Below are positions 1-12,800 of a stretch of 64,000 nt of DNA, piece after piece. Made by a program: the position numbers and the translations under genes. Positions within the stretch are counted from its first letter, which is position 1, and each line of letters opens with the position of its first letter. Below the pieces are notes generated by a model, which saw only the letters and a list, made by a program, of their open reading frames with translations, did not search any database and was not told the origin of the DNA. This stretch comes from Microplitis mediator (lineage: Eukaryota; Arthropoda; Insecta; Hymenoptera; Braconidae). The stretch is from NCBI RefSeq assembly GCF_029852145.1, contig NC_079979.1:18673901-18737900 (forward strand). The letters are read 5' to 3'.

Positions 1-405
1 TTCGAGCTCAAAAATTTGTTACGCCGGTAAAACATACCTTCACTGAAAAATTATAATTTTTGTCCGACGATATCTTTGGATGGAATGATCCGATTTGAAC
101 GTTTTTGGTGACAACCGAAAGGGCTCAACAAGACTTAAAACTGATTACATTTTTAGGTGAATCGGGCGAGTGGTTTATAAGTTATACGCAAAAAACCAAA
201 AACAACACGGAAAAAAATGATTGTCAATAATTGTGGTTCAACTTCTAATTATTTATGTTATGTTCAATAACTCAATTCATCAGATGTCGACCTCGAAACA
301 TCGACATCTGATGAAAACTCGATTTTCGAAAATCGGGCCGAAACCAATAACTTCTCTTTTTTTGAAAATTTGAAATTTTTTTAGCGGGAAGTTAAAAAAC
401 TTTAT
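1..405 (+). repeat. Repeat E, copy 1 (window may cut its left end)
   Basis: The TTCGAGCTCAAAAA start, the ATATCTTTGGA motif, the GTGGTTTATRAGTTATACGC stretch and the GCGGGAAGTTAAAAAA end all recur in the same order at 58308-59755. The two copies are diverged. Inside this copy a 13-bp perfect stem (278-290 with 301-313, CATCAGATGTCGA) encloses a 10-base loop. No coding potential seen; the origin of the family is unknown. Confidence 0.6.
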
Positions 406-1089
406 TTCAAATTTGATTACATGGTTATCAATAAAATGGTTAAATAAATACTGTACTTGTGATTAAGTAAATTGAAGAACTTTAACAAAGAAAAAAAAAT
501 TATGAAACTACAAAGTAAAAATTTAAATCAAAGATTAAAAACTGGGTTTTAATTAAAAGATTAAAGCATCCGAAATTAATATATCCTTTGTCTTGAATGA
601 AAAATTCTTGGGTTTTATTTTTCAGTGTAAAGTATTGTAATGACTTTTAAAGCAGTTGTAAGAGTTTTAAATCCCCATATAAAATAACTTTAAATTTAAA
701 CACTTAAGTACTTTAGAAATGAGTACAATGCTTTAGTTAGGGAATGAAACACTTGTTTAACTGTAAATCCAAGTGTTTCACAAATACTTTATTTAAAAAT
801 AACCAAACGTTTAAGTCTCATTTAAATTCAATGTAAACACTTATTCTATTTATATAACACTTGGACTCAGTGTTTTCGCTGAGAAGTGTATCCGTGATCA
901 ACGGTAATGTTTATTAACCCTTCGGAGGACACTTGTGTCAGACATCTCAGCAAGTTTATTTTTTCTATTGTTTTTTTAAATTTCATTTAAATAATTGTGT
1001 CAATACTCAAGTTTACGTCGTACAAAATTTATTGTAAAAATTTTTGGAGTCATCGCGGATTAAATCCGGAGTTAATCCGAATCAAAGTG

Positions 1090-1897
1090 CACAGTAAAAA
1101 AAATTGTGTATCTGTGTAAAAAACGGTCCGTGTTAAATTTTTTGTGTTAAATCAACACAATTCTCTGTGTTACTTTAGAATTTTTAATCGGTCTACTATT
1201 CAACACTTTAAAAGGGTTACCTAGTACAAAAATCGATATTATCAACATTTATTAAGTGTTACTTTAAAATCAACACAGAAAAAGTGTTGAAGCGACAGTT
1301 GAATTGTGTTAAAAAAATGTCTTTCTTCTATTCACTTGGGAAGCGCCATTAAGCATCAGTTTTGCTCGGTTAGTTATTATTTTTGTGACATTGATTTTAT
1401 TTATTTTCAATTAGACATGAAAAAATAAACTTGACAAAGTTCATGATTCGTATAGTTTAAAAAAAAAAAAAAATATTTAAAAAATTGCATCTGTGGCTTT
1501 TTTACTTTTCTACGTGCGCACATTTTTATTTTTTATTTTTTTTTCGTAATTGATTTGTTGATAAAAAAATTGAAAAATTGTTAACTGTCTGCTAACTTAA
1601 GGATCATGTTTACTATCACAAAATAGTTAAATGTTAAATAATAATTGTTAACACTTTTGATAATCTAAAAATAATTAATGGTACAAAAATAAAATGTAAA
1701 GGTTAACATTTTTTTTGTGTCGCCATTAACATTTAAAAAGTGTTGAAGTTACTTCTCATATTACTCGAATTGTGTGTTGAAATTTTAACACAAATTTTGT
1801 GTTTAAATTCAACACAAACAGTCTGTGTTAAAAAATAACACAAATATTCTGTGGACCGTTTCTAACCTACATTGTGTTGATTTTAACACAATATTTT
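1090..1897 (-). mobile_element. Family A TIR element, copy 1 (reverse; one end worn)
   Basis: About 808 bp, collinear in reverse with 32782-33596 and 51165-51975. The left end is CACAGTAAAAAA; the right end has lost its terminal ACTG (the sequence changes after ATATTTTT at 1897). The interior is packed with AACACA/TGTGTT words that pair with each other near both ends. It contains a K-type element in its centre (about 1436-1614), as do the other copies. Non-coding; presumably mobilised by an enzyme encoded elsewhere. Confidence 0.75.
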
Positions 1898-3027
1898 TGG
1901 CTATACTTCCGAATACGGCATATCACCAATTACTTCAAAAAATACGGCGTAATAACCCTAATAACATATAAAACCCAGCGCGATTTGTCTGAGTTGGCGA
2001 TACGGACGAATAGATGCGATTATGTTGGAATACGTGCACATAGATGGCGCTGCTAATTGATCGATTATCAATAGCTAAATTAAAATTAAAATACTTAATA
2101 ATTAATTTTATTTAAAACCGTAAGAAGGATGGTGGCGTGTAGGTTCAACCCATTTATAATTTTATGGTAACTTCAGTGTTAGGTATGAGGCAGAATGTGA
2201 TGGAGGTGCCTCACTGACGATTCCACCATCACATCTGGGATGAAACCTAACATTGTTCGGTGTCTAACGAATTCATTCGTTAAAGATTGTTATTGGTGAA
2301 TTAGTGGCATATTTAGTTCAAAATTTCGTGAATAATTTGTTAATTAATTAAACAATTAATTGATAGGTTGGTGAATTTTTGAACACGTGTTGTGTGTGTC
2401 TGAGGTAAACATCAAAATGAAGGCTTATTCGGCTCCGTCGCCAATAAATTCCCTCGGGTAACGTCTCTACACATAAAAATGAAGTTTGTGTGTAATTAAT
2501 AGACAAAAGTAAGGTGTGCCGTATTCGCCAGAAAAGTCATATTTTTTACTGTGTGAATGCAGATTGAAAAAAAAATCCAGACCACCCGTTCGGAAAACAA
2601 ACTCCCGATTTATCCAAAATCATTTTTTCCGAAACTCCAAAACTTCGAGTGACGAAGTGAATGTGAATTTTTAGAAAATCTGCAAATACTCCGATTTTTT
2701 ACAGTCAAAATTTTTTATTTAATTGAAAAAGTAGAGGAGTCAAAATGGGCCATACAAAAATTTATACGCGAAAATAAAAATTCAGTAGTCCATTTTGACC
2801 CGATAATATTTTTTTGAAATTAATAAATTCATGAGAAAAAAAAAATGAAATGTCCATTTTATCCGATCTCATAAAAAATGTATTTAAATTTATCATTTTT
2901 CACTTACCATCTATTTAAAACGATCAAAAATTTATTTGCCAGTTAAAACAGACTTTAAGACTTAAATCGATTTTACGAGATAATTTAACGATAACATTTA
3001 TCGACATCTATAACAATATATGAATGA

Positions 3028-3064
<37 letters not shown>

Positions 3065-3368
3065 CATATATATAAAGTATATATATGTATATATACTTTT
3101 ATGCCTCAAACAAAAATCTTAAATCCTAAAGAAACTAAAGTATAAAATATTTATCGAACAATATTAATTACCGGAAGTAAAAATAATAAACCACGAACCT
3201 TAAGCCCCACGGATGAAATAAAGTAAAAATAAAAATAAAAGTATGCCCAGTATTAAGAAACAATTCACGTCTATATAACGTGTAGTCTCTTTATCGTATT
3301 GTACGAACATAAGCCAAGCACGTACTCGCGAAAAAAGATTTCCCCAGATAAAATAAAAAATATATATA

Positions 3369-3370
<2 letters not shown>

Positions 3371-3412
<42 letters not shown>
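3371..3412. repeat. (TA)n microsatellite
   Basis: An uninterrupted TA run of about 20 dinucleotides lies about 300 bases upstream of exon a. A more broken TA/GTATATA tract lies at about 3022-3090. Confidence 0.9.
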
Positions 3413-3415
<3 letters not shown>

Positions 3416-3705
3416 TCCACAGTGGACTACATAACATGCTTTTGCTAAAGACATTTTTAGTAAAAGCATTTTCATACTCTCCGGCATTCCAGTTCACAAA
3501 ATAAAATCATTTAAAAAAATATAGATTGACATTCTAACAATTTTATGACAGACTAAAATTCATAAAAATCACTCATATTTATCGTACATTATTATTATTA
3601 AAAAATATTCATGATGAAACGTACAATGGATTTACGTCATGATAAACTCATTTTTTTATCTCTCAACTTTTATCTATTATAAAACTTTTTTTTTTATTTT
3701 TCCAG

Positions 3706-3810
3706 CTTGTCGGCGGTGAATTTGATATGGAACTAAATTTTGTCATTCAGGATGCCCAAAATATCAGACATATGCTGGAATTACTAGATCACTGTCCGCC
3801 AAATCTTCAG
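3706..3810 (+). CDS. Nbea: Neurobeachin exon a (fragment residues 1-35)
   Basis: A T-rich tract and CAG end at 3705 and the donor GTAAGT begins at 3811. The 105 bases are 35 whole codons (phase 0 both ends) beginning [18 protein letters not shown] and ending HCPPNLQ. This matches the conserved neurobeachin stretch that follows the N-terminal KFAVLIGLI-type segment, so at least one coding exon lies upstream of the window. The exon is isolated, with more than 3.7 kb of intron before it and 41.8 kb after it. Confidence 0.95.
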
Positions 3811-6800
3811 GTAAGTTTTCAAAAAAAAAATTTTCATTTTTTTGGTTTAATTCTGATTAATTCGAAAATAATTCTCCAATTTCTGGTTCTGAATCCGAAT
3901 TGAACTAAATTAAAACGAATTTGAAATTTTTGAATCAGTTTTATTCTGTTTAATTCAAATTCAAATTTTCAAATCAGTTGAATTCTGTTTTGCGGAATTC
4001 GATTGAATATAGGGGAAGGGGGGGGGGGGCAAAACGGGATACTTATCGAAAAATTTAGTTTTTAGGGACATAAATATCGTAAATTGACTTCATTTTGATT
4101 CTATTTGAAATAAATGTAACGAATTTTAGACTGCCATCAGAAAAAAAATTTTTATTTTCTGCGGGCAAAATGGGATACCTCAAAAAAAAGTAAATTTTTT
4201 TTTTTTTTTTTTTTTTTCAAGTGAATAAAATTGATGTAAAAATGTCTTTCTAAATTGATGTAAGTAATAAAATTTACGTGTTTCGGACGACGATACTCAA
4301 TTTATCTGTGATTATTGTGAATAATTTTAGAGATTTATCTTTCATTAACGATGAATCAGTTATATATCGTTATCGTTATTTATTATAAATTTTGATACTT
4401 ATGTTAAAAAGAATGTTAGTTAGTTTTCATTCCAAAGAAATTATTTTTATAAGAGAAATAATTAAATATTGAATATTAGAAAATTAACATAACTGTTAAT
4501 AATGTGATATTATAGCACTAAAGTTATAAAATATTAAAAAATTATGAAAGTTACAATGTAACAGTTAAAATTATGATGATTACCAATGTTACAGTTTTAG
4601 AGTTTTTATTAGTATTATTGTTGTTATTGCTCTTGAGTTAATTAAAGAAATAAATTTCTTAATTTGTGATACTTCATGAAAATAAATTTGTAGTGCGATA
4701 AAATTTGTACATTTTTTTCATTTATACTTTTCGCAAAAAATATAAAAATGTTTTTTTTTAGCTTTTAATAGTGTAAAATGATACTAGATGTCATTTTTGA
4801 CCATTTTCGAAAGTTTTTCGAGAAAAAACAATTTTGACGAAATTTTGAGGGTATCCCATTTTGCCGGCCTTTCCCGTTTCCCCCCCCCTACCCCTAAAAG
4901 AATTAAAATTTTTAATTCGGTCGAATTCAGTTGTTTAATCAGGGATTATAAATTTATTTATCTATTTATTTATTTAAAGAAAATGTAAATTAGTTTATAT
5001 CTATATATATAAATTGTAAATATTAAATCGTAACCCAAAGTTATATAACATTTTGATATACATCCTCAAAGCTTATGCATACACAAAAGAATGTAAACAT
5101 TTCGAGCGAGGTAACACCAAGTGCGCAATACGTGATGTTACGCAATGGCCTAGCAATAGCGATAGCAACAGTAGCAGTACTACTGTACTAAGTAGAGACG
5201 TAGAGAGAACAAGTGATATTTAAATTCAGTCCACGTATATATTTCCAGTGGTATAAAACGTGCTGGGCTGGCAGTCTACTGTCTACTGTGTACTGTGTTA
5301 CGGTTTGAGGTGGAACAGTCAAACTACACTGAAAGACTGACCTATACAAAACCATACTACTGTAACATGTACCATGTACTTGGTTCACTCAGCACAGCTA
5401 CTGTAGTATACTATAGGCCAGACTATAGGAAACCGTGTTCTTTCACTCACTGCACCGTGACTTGTACTACTTGTATTTAGTTGTCCGGTGAATGCAAACC
5501 ACCGACCAACGCCTTTTAAAATATTTCCATACCAACTAGACCTTACTATTATTGTTAATGGGTTTTAACTTTGACTCAGGTTTACTTTACGTGTTTATTG
5601 AATTCTTTCCTTCACTTTTTAGTTACAATGAGAAATTACATTGTCAATACAAGGAAAGAAAATTAAACTAGAATTTACGATGCTAGCATCGTAATCGCCC
5701 GAGTCGAAATAGTAGACGTAGTTACCCGTGTAAAAAATATACATGAGACAGATTTGAACTTCGAATGTAACTTTTTTGGAACGTTAGTAATTTTTATGGT
5801 AAAGGATTAAGTTTTTATGAGCAAATTTAGAGTCAAAAAAGGACGTTCTTGGAAATTTTTTGGAATTTTTTATAGATATTCCAAAAAAGTTCCATAATCA
5901 CCACTTTTGACCTTTTTCGGAGGCTAAAAAAGACGTTCCAAAAACATTAAAAAATGGTACAAAAATCGTTACTTTACAACCTATTATAGAACTAAAATAG
6001 ACGTTCCAAAAACATTCCAAAACAGTTCCAGAAGCTCAACTTTTGACTTTTTTATGGACTAAAAAAGGCGTTTCAAAAACTTTCCAAAATCACTTCTTCT
6101 GCTTCTTTTGTAGAATAAAGACGTTCTAGAAAGATAACAGAATAGTTCAAAAATCACTACTTTTGAGTTTTTTATAGAATTAAAAAAAACGTCCAGAAAA
6201 AATTCCAAAAAAGTTCCAGAATCTCAACTTTGGACTTTTTTATAGACTAAAAAGGCGTTTCAAAAACTTTCCAAAATCACTTCTTCTGCTTTTTTTGTAG
6301 AATAAAGACGTTCTAGAAACATAACAAAATAGTTCAAAAATCACTACTTTTGAGTTTTTTATAGAATTAAAAAAAACGTCCTGAAAAAATTCTAAAAAAG
6401 TTCCACGAATGTCCTTTTTTGACTCGAAATTCGCTCATAAAAACTTTTTTTTTACCATCAGAATTACTAACGTTCCAAAAAAGTTCCATTCGAAGTTCTA
6501 ATCTGTCTCATGTTTAGAAGTTCCACATGCGGAACTTTTTTGGAATCTTTTTGGAACGAATTTTTTTTACACGGGTTGAAGGTTTTGAAAATTATGCATT
6601 CAAATGAAGCTTCAATGTTTTTATAGGGCCCAAAATGTAACTTGGTTATTTTTTTGCTACGCCTTTATGGTTCCCGGTATCTGCCTTAAGAGCCAGAAGG
6701 GCGTAGTAAAAAATTTTGGGGAATTAGATTATAATCCAGTCCAAAATTGATGAGAAATTTTTTTGGTATGCTTATATTTCCTTTATAATCCCAGTGTAAT

Positions 6801-9800
6801 TTAAAATAATACAACCGTAAAAAATCGTAATATCTCCAACTTTTAAAGAAAAATTAATAATCGGTTGACTGTCTAAAAAAATTAAATACAATTTTCACTA
6901 AAAATGAAATACAGCCGTCTTACAAATGTTCCATTACGGCCTTAAAAAAACTAAATAGCAATTATTTAAATCTTTAAATATCCCAAGTATTAAATAAAAA
7001 AAATGTATGAAAACATTTTCTTTTAAATTTATCCTTTCAACACCAGCATTTCTCAATGATCGACATTTTCCTCAGCGCACCTCTATTGCCATTGGCTTTT
7101 AGCTATCTCTTCTATTTCATCTCTTAAAAATCTTTCAACTTTATATATTTTCCTTTCATTCATAAAATTGAACCCTTGAGAAATCAAGTGCTACAACTTT
7201 ATTCCTTATTCAATATTTTCCACAATATTAATTAAAATCAAATCTCATAACTCAGAACAGAACTCAATTATAATTAAAATAATTTATAAATTTAATTAAT
7301 TTATTGGTCGGGGTAAAAATAATTAAATACAGAAATAAATTAACGTCAGTACACGTAAAAAAATGGTAACATCGTAATTTTTCCTATTAATTACCCATAC
7401 AAAAAACAAGAATCGGCTCATTACTGGGTCGTGAATGGCTGCCAATTTCAAAGCATCGGCCGAAGATCGGCTAAATTGTGGCAATCAATCATCGGCCAAA
7501 GCTTGGCATCAAGAACACTCGATCAAACAGTTGGCCAACGAACGGCGATTAATTGTACGCCGTTTTTACAATCATTGCAAACCAGGCATCGGCCGATCTA
7601 TGGGAAAATTTCTAAGCTCGGCGACTTTGTATGGGTTGCATTGAATATAATTTTTGGAAAAATTTTCTAAGTATAAACTGGATATACAAAATTCAAAAAT
7701 AATAAATTATGATTTATGATAATTTTGAATTTTCCATTTTCCCGCTTCCCTATTTGAAGTAAAAAAAAAACAATAACTTCCCGAATTTTCGAAAAGTCTT
7801 CGATTTTCTTAACAGAAAGTTAAAAAGAATTCACTGAGGCTCAAATATTTTGATCTTAAAAACTTTTTCAATTTAAAGATCACAAAAAAAATTTCAACTG
7901 AACATAAATCATTTAGCGATCTATTATATCAATAAAACGATAAATTTATGAATTGCACAATTAACCTCGAGCGTGATATCGTGAGTATCAGCTCCCACTT
8001 AACGACCCTCGTAAAATAATAAAATAAAATTAGCCCAATGAAATTGCGAGGTTTCTTAAACTATAATACCAGATAAAATGAATACGAAACATTAAGGCAG
8101 CAATTAGTAAAGTCATGATGAAGTTGCTAAATGTAAGTACATATAAATTGGCTTCTCTATCATAATTCACGGGTGGGTATTGCCGTAAGCGCAAGTGTTA
8201 CGTTGGGCAAACTATAATCAACTCGAGATCAATTTCGACCCGGTGACACCCTGAATTGATAATTTCATTAAAGGAGTTTCCACGTTCCGGTGGCCTCACT
8301 CACTTACTCACTCACTTACTCTTACTCTTACTCTTGTTCTCCTTCTCCTACCGCCTTTTATCACCCTCTAAACTCCTCTTTACTTTGCTCAGTTAGTCCA
8401 CCCCCGATAGGAGTAGAATAGAAGAGGGCATTTCATCCCCCGTTTAATCTGCATAGAGAATGTATACCGATAGAAACTGTTAGTCCAATCCAAATTCACT
8501 AAACATAAACCTCATATATATATATATATATATATCTATCTTATAAATAGCTTATACATACATACATTTTATACATACATTTTTATTTTAATGTCAAGCT
8601 CTTAAAATCGATCAGAAGACTATTTTTTTATGAGCATCACATTAAAATAAAAATAACTAGAAAACAATGCGGAATTCGAAAAAACTTTATTCGAAATAAC
8701 TTTTAGGGAATAAAATTGTCTACAAAAAAGGTCCAATGGTATTTTGTAATAAGTCTGATAGTTTCGCCGGAAAAGTAGAAAATCTCAAAATTTAATATGA
8801 ATTCGTCTTCAACCTCAAATAACTTTTAAACAAATAGATTCCTCAAAAAATGATAAGAATCTTTTTTTGTAGAGCATTCAATTCCCTACAAAAATATGCC
8901 TGCCAATTATTCCTATGACGCATCGTTAGCTACTTATAAAAATCAGAAGACGTAAAAAAAATTTTTCCCATGTTATTCTTATGGAAAATAGAAAAGTGCG
9001 ATGAGGAACCTCTTAATGTTAATATTAAAAGCTCTAATTTTCACAGGCGTCTTTTTTTATCTAAATGAAACTTTTGAACCTGTTTGGAAGAAAAAAAAAA
9101 AAATTTGTTATTTTTTGGATCACCCTAATACATACATACACTATATATATTGCGATATTATTCAGGATAAATGACACGTCCCGAGGGGATTTTAAGTCAA
9201 GTGGACGAGTGTGTTTGACTGATGATTAAATTATGTTGAAAATGAGGAGTATAGTTTTGTGGTATAATTATTTCGGTCAATCGGAAGTTTATTGGAACTA
9301 ACGAGCTCGGTTGTTATGCATTTGCCACTGATGTTGCTGTTGTTGATAAATTGTTATGATCTGGATCTAAATCTAAACCTGAATGATGATAAAATTAAAC
9401 GGGTAAATAACGAGTTTGAAAACTCGACCCGGTCATTTCATCTAATGACTTTTTACTTGTTGACTTAATTTTTTTTACTGGTATATATATGTATTATATG
9501 TGTGTAGGTAGCTTAGATTTTTTTTTAACTCCACTTTCTCTCTCATTTAAACCAAATTGGTATAGTAAACATGTAGCGCTGGGCTTATCTGGGACAATAG
9601 GAGCTTGATGAAAATTCCCAACGGTATCACTATATCCCGGGCGTATTCATTGTCTCTGAAATAACATAGTTACGAGATAGTTGTAGGAATGAAAAATAAG
9701 TAACAACTGTAATAACAATTATTATTATTCATTATTTTAAATATGAATAAGTAATCCAGACAAATTAACTAAATTAAGTATTATTATTATTCTGATAAGT

Positions 9801-12800
9801 TGACTCACGGTTTATTGAAATTTTTATAATTATAGAGTAGACTGAACTTTAATTAGTCCAAGAAATGGAAATTTTTATTTTTTATTATTTATAAAATTGA
9901 ATTTTTATGATACTGAAGATAACCGTCGTCTAAAAATTTTTTGATTTGTTTATATAGCAACAAAGTATTAAAAAAAAATATTTGAAAAAATTGCACCTAT
10001 AGTTTTTTAAATTTTCTACATGTGCATTTTTTATTTTTTTATTTTTTATAATAATTTATCGTTTTTAACAGAATTCAAAAATTATTAGACGTCGGTTAAC
10101 TTCAGTATCATGAATTTTTTTATTAAAAATTTGAAAACGGCATTTTTTGATATTTTCAAATTTACTGTGCTTTTGAAAACTTGAATCTACAAAATTTTAT
10201 TTTCATCTCTAATTTTAAAATTATTTAAAAAAAAAAAATTTCAACCCCTTGGTAAAAAGTTGAATATTATGACGATTAAAATGATTCTGAAGTTAGCAGA
10301 CAATTAACAAATTTTAGTTTTTTTTTTTGACAATTTAATTTTAAAAAAAAGAAAACTAAAAAAATGCACATGAAGAAAATTTTAAAAACTATGAGTGCAA
10401 TTTTTTCAAATACTTTTTTTTTTATAATTTATCGTTTTAAAAAAAATTCAAAAATTATTAGACGTCGGCTAACTTCAGTCTCATCGATTAAAAGCTCTTG
10501 GAAAAAAATATTTAATTACAAAATATAAAAAAAACATGAGTGTGAATGTAACAGACATCAGACAAATTCAAAATTATTAATTAATAAAATAAAATTTTTA
10601 AAAAATGCGCATTTAAAAAATTTAAAAATTCATAAGTGCATTTTTTCGAAATATTATTTTTTAAATTATTTACTCTATTTATTTATAATTTTAAATTTGT
10701 CTGATGTCTTCTACATTTACACTCATAAAAAAACAAGTTGTTTAGCTCGGCCGCTATATTACACTCAAAAATTTTCGAGTGAACGCGGATCAAATCCGGA
10801 GTGAATGCGGAGCGGATAATTTTTTATTTATTTAATTTCCTCAGAGTGAAATAAACTTTAATGGGGACTTTATTTTACCGCGAAAACTCCGAAATCAGTC
10901 CGCTGACAAAAAAATTCCCTATTTACTCCATATACAGAGGGATTTTTTTTTTACTCCGGAACTCCGGCAATAAAATTCTTGTGTATCTGAAAATCGGAAC
11001 GTTTTTCGCAAAACGAAATGAAAAGTAAAAAATTTACTCGATGTATATTTCCAAAATGTTTCGCATAGGTGCTGGTATATGTCAGCCGAAAATTGCAGCC
11101 ACCCCAAGTTACCCTGTCAACTTTTTGCAGTCAAATTACATAAATTTTTTAAATTTTCGTCGCGCCAAAAATGGTACTAAAGTTAGCCGACGTTTAATAA
11201 TTTTTATAAACGATAAATTATAAAAAAAAAAATATTTAAAAAAATTGCACCTATAGTTTTTTTAATTTTCTACATGTGCATTTTTTTTTTTTTTTTTTAT
11301 TGTAATTGATTTGTTAAAAAAAAAAATCAAAAATTCCTAATTGCCTGTTAACTCCCGATTTCCAGGTCCGCAAATATTTTTCAAGTAAAAATGAAATTTT
11401 TTTTACTAAATCTATAAACAAATGATTTAATTACTTATTATTAAAACATAATTAATAATTAATGATAATCGTTTATATTTAATATAAAATAAACAATCAT
11501 ATTTATATAATAGTCCACATAATAATTAAACAAACTTTCTCGCATTATAATAAACGCCGAAATTAATATATTATTCGCAACAGTGGCAGCAGGTATATTA
11601 AATCATGATATAAATTGAAATACGTCCGTTATATTTTATCTTCCGCGCAACTTTTAACTGAGTTATGAATTTTTCATTAAAAAAAAAATTTGAGTGAAAA
11701 ATAAAAATACGTAAGAATCGAATCTAAAAAAAAAATTTATCAGTTGATATTTTTAAATAAAAAATATACTAATTAGTTACCATAGCAACCGCGGAAAATT
11801 AGTTTCAATAAAAAACCAGGTAATAAAAAGTACTCAATTAAAATCCACTTATATTTTATATTTATGATAAATATTTAATGACAATAAAATTCCCATTAAC
11901 ATGAGAGTATCTCTGCCAGAGGATTTTAATTGCCAGGCAATAAAAAATTAATTAAATAAATATTTACTAAAATTTAAACAGTAATTTAATTTATTTATTT
12001 ATTTATTTGTCATATAAAATTATAGTGAATGGAGTAAAATTAGGTAGTAGTAAGTAGCAAGTAGTAAGTAGTAATAGTGATAGTGTCAGCGATAAAAAGT
12101 GTGAATTTCTAAATAGTGTAAGTTGTTAAAGAGCACTCGGTGGATTTTACGATAACGTAAACGAGTGCACAACATCGTGGCGCAGATTCGATGTCGTTAC
12201 GCTACTGCGTGAGTTGAATATATTGATTTATCGCCACCCATTCACCTACTGATGGAAGGGTGAACCCAAGGAGGGCAAATATAGGAGGGCAGGAGGCTCG
12301 GAGGGTTAGTATTCAACCCGATAAACCCGCCTGCAATACTCTCTCTCCCTCGGTTTCCCTAGTCCTCTTTCTCTTTCATCTCTTCCTCTCATCCACACTC
12401 AGCCAACCCAGAAACGCTCAACACCCGATTGCACTTTAGTCCCTCTCCCTTCATCTCATCCTCATCTGGTTCCTCTCCTGGTTTCTCTAGCAGTTCCTCT
12501 CTGTTTCCTCTCTACTTCTCAACTCATTCGTTCTATCCGTACAATCGAGTTGATGCTTGTCTGAATGCTGCTAGGGGTAATGCTGAAGAGATTTATGAGA
12601 ACAACCAGAAATTTTGCAAGTGCACCTGGAACGTGCCGAATTAAATCTTCTCTTTCTCTTTCTCATTCTCTTACACATATCTACCAATGAACGTAAATTC
12701 CTCTCAATCTCCTTTCTGTGATTTCAAACTAAATCTTACTTTTGAATTTGTCACTAACAACTAAATCATTCCTTACACTCCATATTATCCGATATAATTT

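Larger units (their letters stand above)
1..3705 (+). other. Nbea: 3' part of the intron upstream of exon a
   Basis: Repeat E (1-405) and family A copy 1 (1090-1897) occupy part of it. From 406 to 1089 there is AT-rich sequence with scattered AAGTGTTT-like words (about 680-960) and a family M fragment (about 1015-1089). From 1898 to 2990 I see no gene: a small hairpin (2178-2252) and a stretch around 2731-2870 with TCAAAATGGGCC-like words related to family N. AT microsatellites follow at 3022-3090 and 3371-3412. Confidence 0.7.

Noticed and set aside
1874..2056. Possible N-terminal neurobeachin exon upstream of exon a
   Set aside because: The frame lacks the expected conserved N-terminal residues and begins inside the worn end of a family A element; no other candidate was found in 1-3705.
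12429..12644. Ser/Pro-rich 71-codon frame in a CT-rich island
   Set aside because: Low-complexity reading of a pyrimidine tract without a recognised domain.
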